Shown: positions 21,114 through 29,704, counted from the first letter of the stretch. The stretch: DNA of 32,128 bases from Alphaproteobacteria bacterium UBA1303 (GCA_002307315.1 DBTZ01000048.1:1-32128); one strand, 5' to 3'. Notes: generated from the sequence alone by a model not told the origin. Program-made: numbers and translations.

Positions 21114-21797
21114 ATGCGAATTCTACTGATCGAAGACGATAAGGAACTGCAACGCCTGTTGAAGAAGGCGTTGAGCGAGGCCGACTATGTCGTCGACACC
21201 GCCGCCGACGGCGAAGAGGGGCATTTCCTCGGCGATACCGAACCCTACGATGCGGTGGTGCTCGACCTCGGCCTGCCCAAGATGGACGGGATACAGGTGC
21301 TGCAGAAATGGCGGAAGGCGGGACGCAACATGCCGGTCCTGATTCTTACCGCCCGCGACAGTTGGAGCGACAAGGTCGCCGGCATCGACGCCGGGGCCGA
21401 CGATTATCTCGCCAAGCCGTTCTACACCGAGGAACTCCTGGCCCGCCTGCGCGCCTTGATGCGTAGAGCCGCCGGCTTTGCCTCGGCGGAGATCGAGATC
21501 GGCCCCTTGCGCATCGACACCCGCACCTCGCGGGTGTCGGTGAACGGCAATCCGGTGAAGCTGACCAGCCTGGAATACCGGCTTTTGGCCTATCTCGGCC
21601 ACCACAAGGGAAAAGTGGTGTCGCGCACCGAATTGGTGGAACATCTCTACGATCAGGATTTCGATCGCGACTCGAACACCATCGAGGTTTTCGTCGGCCG
21701 GTTGCGCAAGAAGCTCGACGTCGACCTCATTCAAACGGTACGCGGCCTTGGCTATTGTCTCGACGATCCGGCGGTTCTTTCGAAACCGCAGCCCTAA
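21114..21797 (+). CDS. OmpR/PhoB-family response regulator
   Basis: A 227-residue DNA-binding regulator. The receiver domain (1-115) has acidic pocket Glu7-Asp8-Asp9 (IEDD), phospho-acceptor Asp51 in VVLDLGLPKMDG, the conserved Thr in LTARD and Lys101 in AKPF. The winged-helix domain (about 125-220) has NGNPVKLTSLEYRLLAYLGHHKGKVVSRTELVEHLYD and IEVFVGRLRKKL...TVRGLGY. It is of the PmrA/QseB-like type. ATG 21114 is chosen; the longer open frame upstream is a shadow of the PepSY gene. The sensor-kinase gene starts 50 bases before its stop in another frame. Confidence 0.95.
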   Translation: MRILLIEDDKELQRLLKKALSEADYVVDTAADGEEGHFLGDTEPYDAVVLDLGLPKMDGIQVLQKWRKAGRNMPVLILTARDSWSDKVAGIDAGADDYLAKPFYTEELLARLRALMRRAAGFASAEIEIGPLRIDTRTSRVSVNGNPVKLTSLEYRLLAYLGHHKGKVVSRTELVEHLYDQDFDRDSNTIEVFVGRLRKKLDVDLIQTVRGLGYCLDDPAVLSKPQP

Positions 21798-23142
21798 GTT
21801 CAATTCGCTTGCCGCGCGGCTGATCCTGGCGGCGACGCTGTGGCTGTCGCTTGGACTGGCGGTCGGCGCTTACGTGTTGTCGAGCGCGTTCACCTCGGCA
21901 ATGCGGGACAATTTTGACACCCAGCTTCAGGTCGATCTCGATGGGCTGATTGCCGCCGCCGAACCGGGCGCGGCGGGCGCGGTGTCGTTGCAGGAACGCT
22001 TTCTCAATCGGCGCTTTGCCCGGGTCTATTCCGGCCTTTATTGGCAGATCGACCCCGTGGCCAAGGGGGCGCCGACGCTGATCTCCCATTCGCTGTTCGA
22101 TTGGACCATTGCTTTTGCGCCGAAGTACAATGCCGGCGGCCAGAGCTGGGGCTATGCCGATGGCCCCGACGGGCAGACTTTGCGCGTGCTGGCGCGGAAG
22201 GTGACGCTCGATGCGGTGCCGAAGCCCCGCGTCTACACCTTCCTGGTGGCGGGCGATCTCGCCGGCATCGATGTCGCGGTCGCCAATTTCAACGGCATAT
22301 TGATCCGTTCTTTCATCGTGCTGGGGATCGGGTTGATCCTCGCCATCCTCGTTCAGGTGCGCATCGGGCTTTTGCCGCTCGGCCGGGTGCGCGAGGCCCT
22401 GGCGCGCATCCGTTCGGGCGCGGCGCGGCGTCTCGAAGGCGACTTCCCCGCCGAAATCGCGCCGCTCGCTTCGGAACTCAACAGTCTGATCGAGCATTCC
22501 GCCGAGGTGGTCGGCCGCGCCCGCACCCATGTGGCCAATCTGGCGCATTTCTTCAAAACGCCCTTAAGCGTGTTGGCCTCCGAAGCCGATGCCGCTCCCG
22601 GGCCTTTGGCCGACGCGGTCAAGCGCCAGGTCGATACCATGCGCCGTCAGGTCGACCATTATCTGATCCGCGCCCGCAGCGCCGGCGCGCTCGACGTGTT
22701 GGGCAACAGCACCGACGTTTCGGCGGTGCTGGATGCGCTGGCGCGGGCGTTGGCGCGTATCCATCAGGACCGTCATCTCGACATCGCCGTCGATTGTCCG
22801 GCCGATCTGGCGTTCCGCGGCGAACGCCAGGATTTCGAAGAAATGGCCGGCAACTTGATGGACAACGCCTGCAAATGGGCGAAGACGTCCGTGCATGTGG
22901 CGGCGGTATCGCAAGAGGGGCGTCTTGTGCTTTTCGTCGAAGACGATGGACCCGGCCTTTCCCCCGGCGACCGCGAGCGGGTGCGGACGCGCGGCGAACG
23001 GCTCGACGAAAGTGTGCCCGGCTCCGGGCTGGGCCTCTCGATCGTGCGCGACATCGCCAAGCTCTATAACGGGGAAATCGTCTTGTCCGACAGTCGGTTG
23101 GGCGGTCTGGGCGCCCGCCTCACCCTGCCGGCGGTAGGCTGA
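21748..23142 (+). CDS. Sensor histidine kinase
   Basis: A 464-residue membrane kinase partnering the regulator upstream. Membrane segments lie at about residues 22-46 and 187-208, enclosing a periplasmic sensor of about 140 residues. HAMP follows, then the H-box HVANLAHFFKTPLSVL with phospho-acceptor His267, and an ATPase domain with N-box NLMDNACKWA, G1 EDDGPGL and G2 GSGLGLSIV. The only start that includes the first membrane segment is TTG 21748, inside the regulator gene. The TTG and 50-base overlap suggest coupled, lower translation. It has the NLAHxxKTPLSVL H-box of PhoQ-like kinases. The ligand is not predictable. Confidence 0.93.
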   Translation: MAIVSTIRRFFRNRSPKFNSLAARLILAATLWLSLGLAVGAYVLSSAFTSAMRDNFDTQLQVDLDGLIAAAEPGAAGAVSLQERFLNRRFARVYSGLYWQIDPVAKGAPTLISHSLFDWTIAFAPKYNAGGQSWGYADGPDGQTLRVLARKVTLDAVPKPRVYTFLVAGDLAGIDVAVANFNGILIRSFIVLGIGLILAILVQVRIGLLPLGRVREALARIRSGAARRLEGDFPAEIAPLASELNSLIEHSAEVVGRARTHVANLAHFFKTPLSVLASEADAAPGPLADAVKRQVDTMRRQVDHYLIRARSAGALDVLGNSTDVSAVLDALARALARIHQDRHLDIAVDCPADLAFRGERQDFEEMAGNLMDNACKWAKTSVHVAAVSQEGRLVLFVEDDGPGLSPGDRERVRTRGERLDESVPGSGLGLSIVRDIAKLYNGEIVLSDSRLGGLGARLTLPAVG

Positions 23143-23251
23143 AACACCGGACCGTTTTCGAAAGTGATGCCGTGCATATGCGGCCGACTTACCCCCGGTT
23201 AACCAAATCCGGATATGGTCGAGACACAATTTTCAGCTCCGGCGGTCCCCG

Positions 23252-24634
23252 ATGCTATCGGAAGAAAAAAGTCATGCCCTGCAAACCTTTCTCGGCGGCC
23301 TGCCGGTCGGGGTGGCGTGCCGGCTGGCGCGGATGGTCGAACTCGACTTTCTCAACGATGGCAAGCTGCCGCACGATGCGATTCTTTCGCTGCTGCGCCC
23401 GGTTTTGCGCAAGGACAACAATTTTTCCCGTACGCCGACGCCGCTACGCGCCTTCTGCCGGCCGTTCGAGGATTTGCTGTTCAGCGGGCCGCGCAAAGAG
23501 AAGCGCAAGGGGTGCATTTCGCGTTCGGCGATTCTGCCGGTATGGAACTGGCTGAAACGCGAGTTGGTCGGCGAGGCGGTCACGGATTTCGTCGGGGATT
23601 TCAAATCGTTCGTGATGGCGGGCGAACATCAATCCGCCGACGAATGCGCCCGCGGTTTCTGGAAACTGGCGAGCGAGGCGATGATGGAAGCCTTCGCCTG
23701 CGATCCCGATCGGGCTCGCGATGCCGTCGGCGGCGATGCGCTTTTCGCCGACGCCGAGGAGATGGCATTGCTGATGTCGGCCGGTTCTCTGATGATGGAG
23801 CTTCAGACCCTGCTGCCCAAACCGACCCACGCGGTGAAAGGCACGCATTTGGCCGCCTTCCGTTTGCTCTACGAGCGGGTCATCGTCACGGCACCGGATA
23901 TTGCTCCGTATCTGCCGGTGGCGGCGATGGGCCGGTTGGAGAAGCCCTGGCAAGCTCTGCGTCTGGCGCTGGTCGTGTCGCACCGGCGCAGCGATACATT
24001 GATCGCCGCGACCGACATCGGACTGGTCGGCGATATTCTATTTGCCCGCATGGAAGACGCCCGCGCTGCCATTCACGCGTTCTATCAGTCCGATTTCGAT
24101 CCCGATGCACTGCTCGATAAATTAAGCGACTTTACGTTGATATCGAGCGCCATCGCCGCCGAGGTCGACATCTTGCGCAGCGGCAGATGGGGTAAGCGGC
24201 TGCTTGCCAACCGTTCGGCGGTGGCAAGCGTGATGGAGGCCTATCTCGATCGCGCCGGCAGGGAAATCGCGGCCGTGCTGCCGTTGCGCCACAATGACGT
24301 CGGCACGCAGACGACGATACCGGATCTGTCCGCCGACCTCGATGAGGCGCAGGCCGATCGCGCTTGCCGCTACGCCCGGCTGATCGTCGGTTGCCGTTAT
24401 ATCGCTTCCGCCGCCTCGTTCGCCAACAAGTTTAAAACGGTATCCGACGCGACGGTCGATTTAGTCTGTCGCTATGACGATGCGATCCTGGCCGCGTTCG
24501 GCGCGGCAACGAACGAAAAACGCGCGCGCATTCAAGAACGCTTCGAACTTGCAGCGGAAATGTCGAAGATATTGCTCGGCCGGGAAGAAGGCGAACTTTT
24601 TATCCGCCGCGGAGCGCTGGTCCTGGCCGCCTGA
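23252..24634 (+). CDS. Unrecognised large helical protein, 460 residues
   Basis: A single long frame with uniform GC-rich codon use, so very likely a real gene, but the family is not recognised. The product is soluble, almost entirely alpha-helical and lacks signal peptide and membrane segments. Notable parts: RMVELDFLNDGKLPHDAILSLLRPVLRKDNNF near the N-terminus, a basic GPRKEKRKGCISR at about residue 80, ADEMALLMSAGSLM-type hydrophobic helices in the middle, and a C-terminal EKRARIQERFELAAEMSKILLG. ATG 23252 is used; a convincing ribosome site is not seen. It stands alone between the kinase and the CoA-transferase gene, with gaps of 109 and 93 bases. Confidence 0.8.
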   Translation: MLSEEKSHALQTFLGGLPVGVACRLARMVELDFLNDGKLPHDAILSLLRPVLRKDNNFSRTPTPLRAFCRPFEDLLFSGPRKEKRKGCISRSAILPVWNWLKRELVGEAVTDFVGDFKSFVMAGEHQSADECARGFWKLASEAMMEAFACDPDRARDAVGGDALFADAEEMALLMSAGSLMMELQTLLPKPTHAVKGTHLAAFRLLYERVIVTAPDIAPYLPVAAMGRLEKPWQALRLALVVSHRRSDTLIAATDIGLVGDILFARMEDARAAIHAFYQSDFDPDALLDKLSDFTLISSAIAAEVDILRSGRWGKRLLANRSAVASVMEAYLDRAGREIAAVLPLRHNDVGTQTTIPDLSADLDEAQADRACRYARLIVGCRYIASAASFANKFKTVSDATVDLVCRYDDAILAAFGAATNEKRARIQERFELAAEMSKILLGREEGELFIRRGALVLAA

Positions 24635-24727
24635 TCGTCGGTATCCGTCCTATTTTTATATGGTTAACGGCGACCTCGGTTGCGGCTTTTCGCGGCTGCG
24701 CTTATACCGTTTCGGACGGAGTGGCGT

Positions 24728-26155
24728 ATGTCGGTCAGAACCGCATTCGAACGACTGAATAAATCTCTCGATCTGGCGCCGCTGCCGCTGCCTGTTTTCG
24801 AGGGCGAAAACGCGATTGCGCCGTCGCGCCTTTGCATCGGAGAAGGCGCGGCGGTCGCGCTCGGCCTTACCGCTGCCTTGAGCGGCGAAATATGGCATTT
24901 GCGCGGCGGCAGCCGCCAGCGATGCGCCGTCGCCTTCGATGCCGCGGCGGCGACGTTGCGCTCCGGCGCGCTGCTGCGTCTCGACGGTACGCCGGTGCCG
25001 CCGCCGTTTTGCGCTCATCCGCTTACCGATTTCTATCAATGCGCCAGCGGCGAGTGGTTGCATTTGCACGGCGGCTTCACCGGGGAAAACCGGCTGCTCG
25101 ATCTTATCAACGCGCACAACCGGCGATCCGCAATTGTCGAAGGCGTCGCCAAGTGGAACGGCTATGCGCTGGAAGACGCCATCGTTTTCATGAACCTCAA
25201 CGGCGCACTCGTGCGCAGCAAGGCCGAATGGGCCGCCGACGTGCCGGGGCGTGCGCTGGCCGCCCTGCCGCCGATCGTCTTGAGAAAGATCGGCGAAGCG
25301 CCGCCCCTGCGTCTACCCGGCGGAGCGATGCCGCTTGAAGCTTTGCGGGTAATCGATGCGGGCTGTGCTTTGTCGGGACCGTTGTGCGCCGGCCAATTGG
25401 CCGCTTACGGGGCCGAGGTGCTCGCCGTCCGTTCGCCGCATCTTTCGGCGCCGGCGGAATTTGCCCTGTCCACCGATGCGAACAAGCGCGTCGTCGTCCT
25501 CGATCTGGCCAAGCCGGCCGCGGCCGAATCCTTGCGCCGGGCGGCGCGGCATGCCGATATTTTCGTCGATTCGCATCGTCCCGGCGCGTTGAAGCGTTTC
25601 GGCTTCACACCGGCGGCGCTCGTCCATAACGCACCGGGCATGATCTATGTTTCGATCTCTGCCTACGGGCCGGCAGGATTGTGGGCGGGAAGGCGCGGCT
25701 TCGAGCCGGACGTTCAGGCCGCCACCGGAATCGCCGCCGAACAGGGGGCGTGGCTGGCCGAACGGCGAAGCCTGCGCCGGATGCTGCCGGCGCTGATCGA
25801 TGCCGATCTTTGCGCCGGATTGGCCGGACATTTGGCGGCCGTGGGGGCGGCTGCCGCGGTGTTGCGCCGCATCCGCGAAGGCGGCAGTTGGGCGGTTTCG
25901 GTCTCTCTGGCCGGAGCGGCGATGTGGCTGCAATCGCTCGGCAGCCTCGATGCGGCGAAGGTGCCCGAGGCATGGTGCGAAGACGGACTCGATTCGTATT
26001 TCAGAACGTGCGAAACCGGAGTCGGCGTTTATACGATTCTCGGACCTGTGGTCCGTATGGAAAAGACGCCGCTGCTTTGGTCGCCGCCAAAGCCGCCGAC
26101 ACCAGAGGAGGAGGCGCGTTTCACAAGCGCGCGCAAGGAAGTTCATGCCGCCTAA
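24728..26155 (+). CDS. CoA-transferase family III (CaiB/BaiF)-like protein
   Basis: A 475-residue protein. The C-terminal two-thirds carries the CaiB/BaiF landmarks: LRVIDAGCALSGPLCAGQLAAYGAEVLAV, then DIFVDSHRPGALKRFGF, then MIYVSISAYGPAG..AGRRGFEPDVQAATGIAAEQG, then PALIDADLCAGL with Asp360 near the position of the catalytic Asp that carries the acyl intermediate. The first about 200 residues look like a second, worn half of the same fold (EWLHLHGGFTGENRLLDLI). Family members normally move CoA between carboxylic acids. The small domain is reduced here, so activity is uncertain. Its stop overlaps the next gene by 11 bases. ATG 24728 is the first convincing start. Confidence 0.82.
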   Translation: MSVRTAFERLNKSLDLAPLPLPVFEGENAIAPSRLCIGEGAAVALGLTAALSGEIWHLRGGSRQRCAVAFDAAAATLRSGALLRLDGTPVPPPFCAHPLTDFYQCASGEWLHLHGGFTGENRLLDLINAHNRRSAIVEGVAKWNGYALEDAIVFMNLNGALVRSKAEWAADVPGRALAALPPIVLRKIGEAPPLRLPGGAMPLEALRVIDAGCALSGPLCAGQLAAYGAEVLAVRSPHLSAPAEFALSTDANKRVVVLDLAKPAAAESLRRAARHADIFVDSHRPGALKRFGFTPAALVHNAPGMIYVSISAYGPAGLWAGRRGFEPDVQAATGIAAEQGAWLAERRSLRRMLPALIDADLCAGLAGHLAAVGAAAAVLRRIREGGSWAVSVSLAGAAMWLQSLGSLDAAKVPEAWCEDGLDSYFRTCETGVGVYTILGPVVRMEKTPLLWSPPKPPTPEEEARFTSARKEVHAA

Positions 26156-26489
26156 GAACAATCCGCTGAAGCTCAACCCGCTGCAACTGCGCACCTTGAC
26201 TCTGTTGCAAGGGCTTGCCTCCTTGCCCGAAACCGCCGTACAGGCGCCGAACGGCGAGATCACCGTTACCCGGTTTCCCCAACCCCACGGCGATCATTTC
26301 CATCTCGGCAACGCCACGGTCGCCTCCAAGGATGCCACCGGTCTTTTCAACGAGGCGGTGTGGAACGCGCTTGGCCGCAAAGGGCTGGCGCGGCCGGAAT
26401 GGCCCCATCGCATCACGCTGACGCTTGATGGGCTGCATTACAACACCGGCTTGGCCGGCGAGGTCTTCCACCTCGGTAGCGCCCACTGA
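26145..26489 (+). CDS. Conserved small protein of unknown function
   Basis: A 114-residue soluble protein starting 11 bases before the CoA-transferase stop, with AAGGAAG upstream of ATG 26145, so probably co-translated. It contains NPLQLRTLTLLQGLA, a beta-rich ITVTRFPQPHGDHFHLGNATVASKD (two His that could bind metal) and NEAVWNALGRKGL. No known family is recognised. It is followed 11 bases later by ccmE. Confidence 0.72.
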   Translation: MPPKNNPLKLNPLQLRTLTLLQGLASLPETAVQAPNGEITVTRFPQPHGDHFHLGNATVASKDATGLFNEAVWNALGRKGLARPEWPHRITLTLDGLHYNTGLAGEVFHLGSAH

Positions 26490-26500
26490 TCCGCCGGGTC

Positions 26501-26932
26501 ATGACGCCCGGCAGACGCCGCCGCATCGCCTTCGTCGTCGCGCTCGTTCTCGGCGGCGGCGCCGCTGCCGGCCTGACCGTCGCCGCGCTTCGGGACAATG
26601 TGCTTTACTTCTACAGCCCGGCCGACCTGCGGGCGCAACGGGTGCCGGCGCTGTCGGCCTTTCGTCTTGGCGGCCTGGTGGTCAAGGGCAGCGTAAGAAA
26701 GACAGACGGCACGATCCGTTTCGTCGTTACCGACGGCAAGGCGAATGTCGCGGTAGTCTATCGCGGTCTGCCGCCGGCTCTGTTCGCCGAAGGGCAGGGC
26801 GTGGTGGCGACCGGCCGGATGAACGGCGATGTCTTTTCCGCCGAGCAATTGCTTGCCCGTCACGACGAGAAATACACGCCGCCGGAAGTGACCGATGCGC
26901 TCAAACGTGCCGGCCGTCTCGACGGCAAATGA
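26501..26932 (+). CDS. ccmE: Cytochrome c maturation heme chaperone CcmE
   Basis: A 143-residue membrane-anchored periplasmic chaperone that carries heme to apocytochromes c in System I. The N-terminus is basic then has a membrane segment at about residues 9-30 (IAFVVALVLGGGAAAGLTVAAL). The OB-fold domain follows with FRLGGLVVKGSV and GIRFVVTD-like residues, then LARHDEKYTPPEV. His121 is the covalent heme ligand and Tyr125 lies four residues on, the same spacing as His130/Tyr134 of the E. coli protein. The other ccm genes are absent here, so it appears separated from the usual operon. It is probably transcribed with the two genes upstream. Confidence 0.95.
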   Translation: MTPGRRRRIAFVVALVLGGGAAAGLTVAALRDNVLYFYSPADLRAQRVPALSAFRLGGLVVKGSVRKTDGTIRFVVTDGKANVAVVYRGLPPALFAEGQGVVATGRMNGDVFSAEQLLARHDEKYTPPEVTDALKRAGRLDGK

Positions 26933-26986
26933 GGGGCCGCCCCGGCGGGGCGCGGCCGGCCGGGTGCGATATTGTTCGATTGAATC

Positions 26987-27008
26987 GATTGTTTACTCAA
27001 AAACAATC
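26987..27008. promoter_or_regulatory. Palindromic operator candidate upstream of the YeiH gene
   Basis: GATTGTTT-N6-AAACAATC, perfect 8 bp arms with some matching further out, inside an AT-rich 60-base promoter-like stretch in an otherwise GC-rich region. It contains the T-N11-A core of LysR binding sites and lies about 60 bases before the ATG at 27071. The LysR gene at 28112 is the likely ligand. Confidence 0.55.
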
Positions 27009-27070
27009 AATTTGTTTAATACAACGCCTGTCCGTACATTCGGTTCCGATCAATCACAAGGAACCGCGTT

Positions 27071-28102
27071 ATGGATGCCCATTCCCGCGACGGCGCCGCG
27101 CCGCTGCCGTGCCTGTTGTCGTTTCTGCCTCATGCCGCTTTGTTGCCCGGCATCGTGTTGACGGCGGTGATCGCCGCAGCTTCCTTCGCCCTTCGCGCGC
27201 TGCCGGGCGTGGCGCTGTTCAGCCCGATGATCCTGGCCATCGCCCTCGGCATGTTGTTGCACAATGCCGTGGGAACGCCGCGCCGCGCCGTCGCCGGGGT
27301 GAAGTTCGTCATGCGGCGCATTTTGCGCTTTGCTATCGTTTTGCTGGGGCTGCAACTGACGTTCATCCAGGTCGCCGAGGTCGGTCTTGCCGGCGTCGCG
27401 GTCATTATCGCCACGCTGACGTCCACCTTCGTCTTCACCAAATGGCTGGGCGCCCGCCTGGGCGTCGATCGTCGGTTGGCGGAACTGATTGCCGCCGGCA
27501 CCTCGGTCTGCGGCGCTTCGGCGGTGATTGCCGCCAACACCGTCACCGAGGCACACGACGAGGATGTCGCCTATGCGGTGGCCTGCGTCACGGTGTTCGG
27601 TTCCGTCGCCATGTTCGCCTACCCGCTGCTCGCCGGTGCATGGGCGATGCCGGGCAAGGCTTTCGGGCTATGGGCCGGTTCCTCGATCCATGAAATCGCG
27701 CAGGTCGTCGCCGCCGCCTATCAGCGCGGACAGGCGGCGGGCGATTTCGCCACCATTGCCAAGCTGACGCGGGTGATGATGCTGGCTCCCTTGGTGTTCG
27801 CTCTCGGTCTTATTCGGCGGCGCGGCCGGCCCGGGCGTCGCGGCAAGACGCCGCTGCCCTGGTTCGTGCTCGGTTTCATCGCGCTGATCGGCTTGGGAAG
27901 TCTAATCGCCATTCCACCTGCGGTGAAGCTTCCCGTGGCGACTGCGACGACTTTCATGCTGTCGATGGCGCTGGCGGCGATGGGGCTGGAAACCGACATC
28001 CGCAAGCTCAAGGCCAAGGGCCTAAAGCCGCTGATGCTCGGATTGATCGCCTTTCTTTTCGTGGCGTGCTTAAGTTTGTCGCTAATACGAATCGCAATGT
28101 GA
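27071..28102 (+). CDS. YeiH-family (PSE, UPF0324) membrane transporter
   Basis: A 343-residue integral membrane protein with about ten hydrophobic segments. Family hallmarks: GVALFSPMILAIALGMLLHNAVG, then ILRFAIVLLGLQLTF, then AAGTSVCGASAVIAANTVTEAHDEDVAYAVACVTVFGSVAMFAYP, then WAGSSIHEIAQVVAAAYQ and AMAAMGLETD-like residues near the end. AAGGA precedes ATG 27071. YeiH homologues are called putative sulfate exporters and are often controlled by a YeiE/CysL-type LysR protein, here encoded ten bases downstream in the same direction. Substrate is unproven; sulfite or sulfate is the usual suggestion. Confidence 0.93.
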   Translation: MDAHSRDGAAPLPCLLSFLPHAALLPGIVLTAVIAAASFALRALPGVALFSPMILAIALGMLLHNAVGTPRRAVAGVKFVMRRILRFAIVLLGLQLTFIQVAEVGLAGVAVIIATLTSTFVFTKWLGARLGVDRRLAELIAAGTSVCGASAVIAANTVTEAHDEDVAYAVACVTVFGSVAMFAYPLLAGAWAMPGKAFGLWAGSSIHEIAQVVAAAYQRGQAAGDFATIAKLTRVMMLAPLVFALGLIRRRGRPGRRGKTPLPWFVLGFIALIGLGSLIAIPPAVKLPVATATTFMLSMALAAMGLETDIRKLKAKGLKPLMLGLIAFLFVACLSLSLIRIAM

Positions 28103-28111
28103 CGGAATCCG

Positions 28112-28993
28112 ATGACGCTGGAGCAGTTGCGCATCTTTGTCGCGGTGGCCGAACGCGAGCACGTCACCGAGGCGGCGCAGGCGCTACACCTCACCCAATC
28201 GGCGGTCAGCGCGGCCATTCGTGCCTTGGAAGCGCGCACTGCCACCGCTTTGTTCGACCGTATCGGTCGGCGCATCGCCTTAAGCGAAGCCGGCAAGTTG
28301 TTTCTGATCGAGGCGCGGGCGGTGTTGGCGCGCGCCGCGGCCGCCGAGACGGTGCTTGCCGATCTTGCCGGTCTGAAGCGCGGGCATTTGCGCATCGCCG
28401 CCAGCCAGACCGTGGCCAACTACTGGCTGCCGCCGCTGCTCTGCCGCTATCGCCGCAGCCATCCCGGCATTGCGCTCGATTTGTTCATCGGCAATTCCGA
28501 AGAAGTGCGGGCGCGCCTGCGCGACGGCCTGGACGATTTCGGCTTTGTCGAAGATGCGATCGACGATCCGCATCTGACCGTCACGCCGGTGGCCGAGGAC
28601 GAACTGATCGTCGTCGCCGCCGGCCCGATTAAGGTCCGGACGCTGACGCCGGCCGCCATTAAGACGATGCCTTGGGTATTCCGCGAAAGCGGCTCGGGCA
28701 CGCGGGCAATCTTCGAAGCGGCCTTGCGGCGGGAAGGCATTAAGCCGGGCGACCTCGAAATCGTGCTCGAATTGCCGTCGAACGAGGCGGTGCGCGCCGC
28801 CGCCGAGGCCGGCGCGGGCGCTGCGGCGTTGTCGAAGCTGGTGGTGGCCGGGGCGCTCAAGCGAGGGGCGCTGAAGGCGCTGGCCTGGAAGAGGCCGACG
28901 CGGCGGTTCTTCGCACTCCGGCTGAAAGAGCGGGGCATCACCCGTGCCGAAGCGGCGTTCTACGCGCTCGTCCGTGGGTGTAAGGTTGCGTAA
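28112..28993 (+). CDS. LysR-type regulator (YeiE/CysL-like)
   Basis: A 293-residue regulator. The winged helix-turn-helix is at about residues 1-62 (MTLEQLRIFVAVAEREHVTEAAQALHLTQSAVSAAIRALE). The effector domain begins at about 90 (GHLRIAASQTVANYWLPPLLCRYRRSHPGIALDLFIGNSEEV), the sequence style of CysL/YeiE regulators, and ends with SNEAVRAAAEAGAGAAALSKLVV. It follows the transporter gene directly and is probably in the same operon, unlike the divergent arrangement in enterobacteria, so the palindrome at 26987-27008 could give feedback control of both. Confidence 0.93.
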   Translation: MTLEQLRIFVAVAEREHVTEAAQALHLTQSAVSAAIRALEARTATALFDRIGRRIALSEAGKLFLIEARAVLARAAAAETVLADLAGLKRGHLRIAASQTVANYWLPPLLCRYRRSHPGIALDLFIGNSEEVRARLRDGLDDFGFVEDAIDDPHLTVTPVAEDELIVVAAGPIKVRTLTPAAIKTMPWVFRESGSGTRAIFEAALRREGIKPGDLEIVLELPSNEAVRAAAEAGAGAAALSKLVVAGALKRGALKALAWKRPTRRFFALRLKERGITRAEAAFYALVRGCKVA

Positions 28994-29009
28994 GGGAGAC
29001 GGGTGCGTC

Positions 29010-29579
29010 ATGCGCCGGACATTGATCCGTCATTGCGATGCGTCTTCGCCGGCACGCGGTGTCGAGGCCGAGGCCGTACGGTCCGGCGACGGTTTGTTGC
29101 TTCTGCAATATTGTCTTCACGGTCTGGCGGATTGTCTGCTGCCGCCGGCCGCCGCCGTTCGGCGCGCCGACGAGCTGTGGCGGTACACCTGTTTCGAGGC
29201 GTTCGTACGCACCGGGGGCGATGCCTATTGCGAGTTCAATTTCTCGCCGTCGCGCGCCTGGGCGGCCTATCGCTTTGATGCGTATCGGCAGGGCATGCGG
29301 CCGGCAACGGTGCCGGAACCGCGCCTCGAATGGCGTATTCTCGAAGACCGCCTCGACTTTTCCGCGCATCTCGATTTGACGACGGCGCTGCCGCAAGAAA
29401 CGCCCTGGCGGTTGAATCTTGCGGCGGTGATTGAGGCGAAGGACGGCACTCTGTCCTATTGGGCGTTGCGCCATCCGCCGGGGAAACCCGATTTTCATCA
29501 TCCCGATTGCTTTGCGCTCGAACTTGTCCCAACCTCGGAGCGCAATCCGATAAGTATGAAGCGGTTTTCGGGAATTTAG
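29010..29579 (+). CDS. DOMON-like domain protein
   Basis: A 189-residue protein, chosen start ATG 29010 after GGGAGA. Motifs ELWRYTCFEAFVRTGGDAYCEFNFSPSRAWAAYRFDAYRQGM and YWALRHPPGKPDFHHPDCFALEL are typical of the DOMON-like (murB-like) proteins, a beta-sandwich related to sugar- or heme-binding DOMON domains. No signal peptide is seen, so it is probably cytoplasmic. Its neighbour downstream is a NamZ-type muramidase, which suggests a shared role in handling cell wall sugars. The two are separated by 125 bases with palindromes, so co-transcription is not certain. Confidence 0.75.
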   Translation: MRRTLIRHCDASSPARGVEAEAVRSGDGLLLLQYCLHGLADCLLPPAAAVRRADELWRYTCFEAFVRTGGDAYCEFNFSPSRAWAAYRFDAYRQGMRPATVPEPRLEWRILEDRLDFSAHLDLTTALPQETPWRLNLAAVIEAKDGTLSYWALRHPPGKPDFHHPDCFALELVPTSERNPISMKRFSGI

Positions 29580-29580
29580 A

Positions 29581-29624
29581 GCGCATTCCGGCGAAGTGGA
29601 ATCCGGTTCACCGCAAAAATGCGC
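29581..29624. repeat. GAGCGCATTCC-type intergenic repeat
   Basis: Begins within TTTAGAGCGC right after the DOMON gene and ends AATGCGC. Terminal 7 bp arms (29581-29587 and 29618-29624) pair. The sequence resembles a common intergenic repeat of alphaproteobacteria and shares its TAGAGCGC opening with 6213-6254. Confidence 0.6.
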
Positions 29625-29637
29625 GGCAACAATGAAA

Positions 29638-29681
29638 GCTACAGCCAATTACGGTTCTTAATGACCGGAATTGGCTGTAGC
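29638..29681. repeat. Strong palindrome before the NamZ-like gene
   Basis: Arms of 18 bases (29638-29655 and 29664-29681) with one mismatch and an eight-base loop, starting GCTACAGCCAATT. It ends 23 bases before ATG 29705 and could be a terminator for the upstream gene, a structured leader for the downstream one, or a mobile palindromic unit. Confidence 0.8.
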
Positions 29682-29704
29682 GCGACGGATAAATGAGCTG
29701 AGTT

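Noticed and set aside
26933..26962. GC-rich inverted repeat after ccmE as a terminator
   Set aside because: The pairing is short and imperfect in a G/C-only stretch with no T-run, so it cannot be told from composition.
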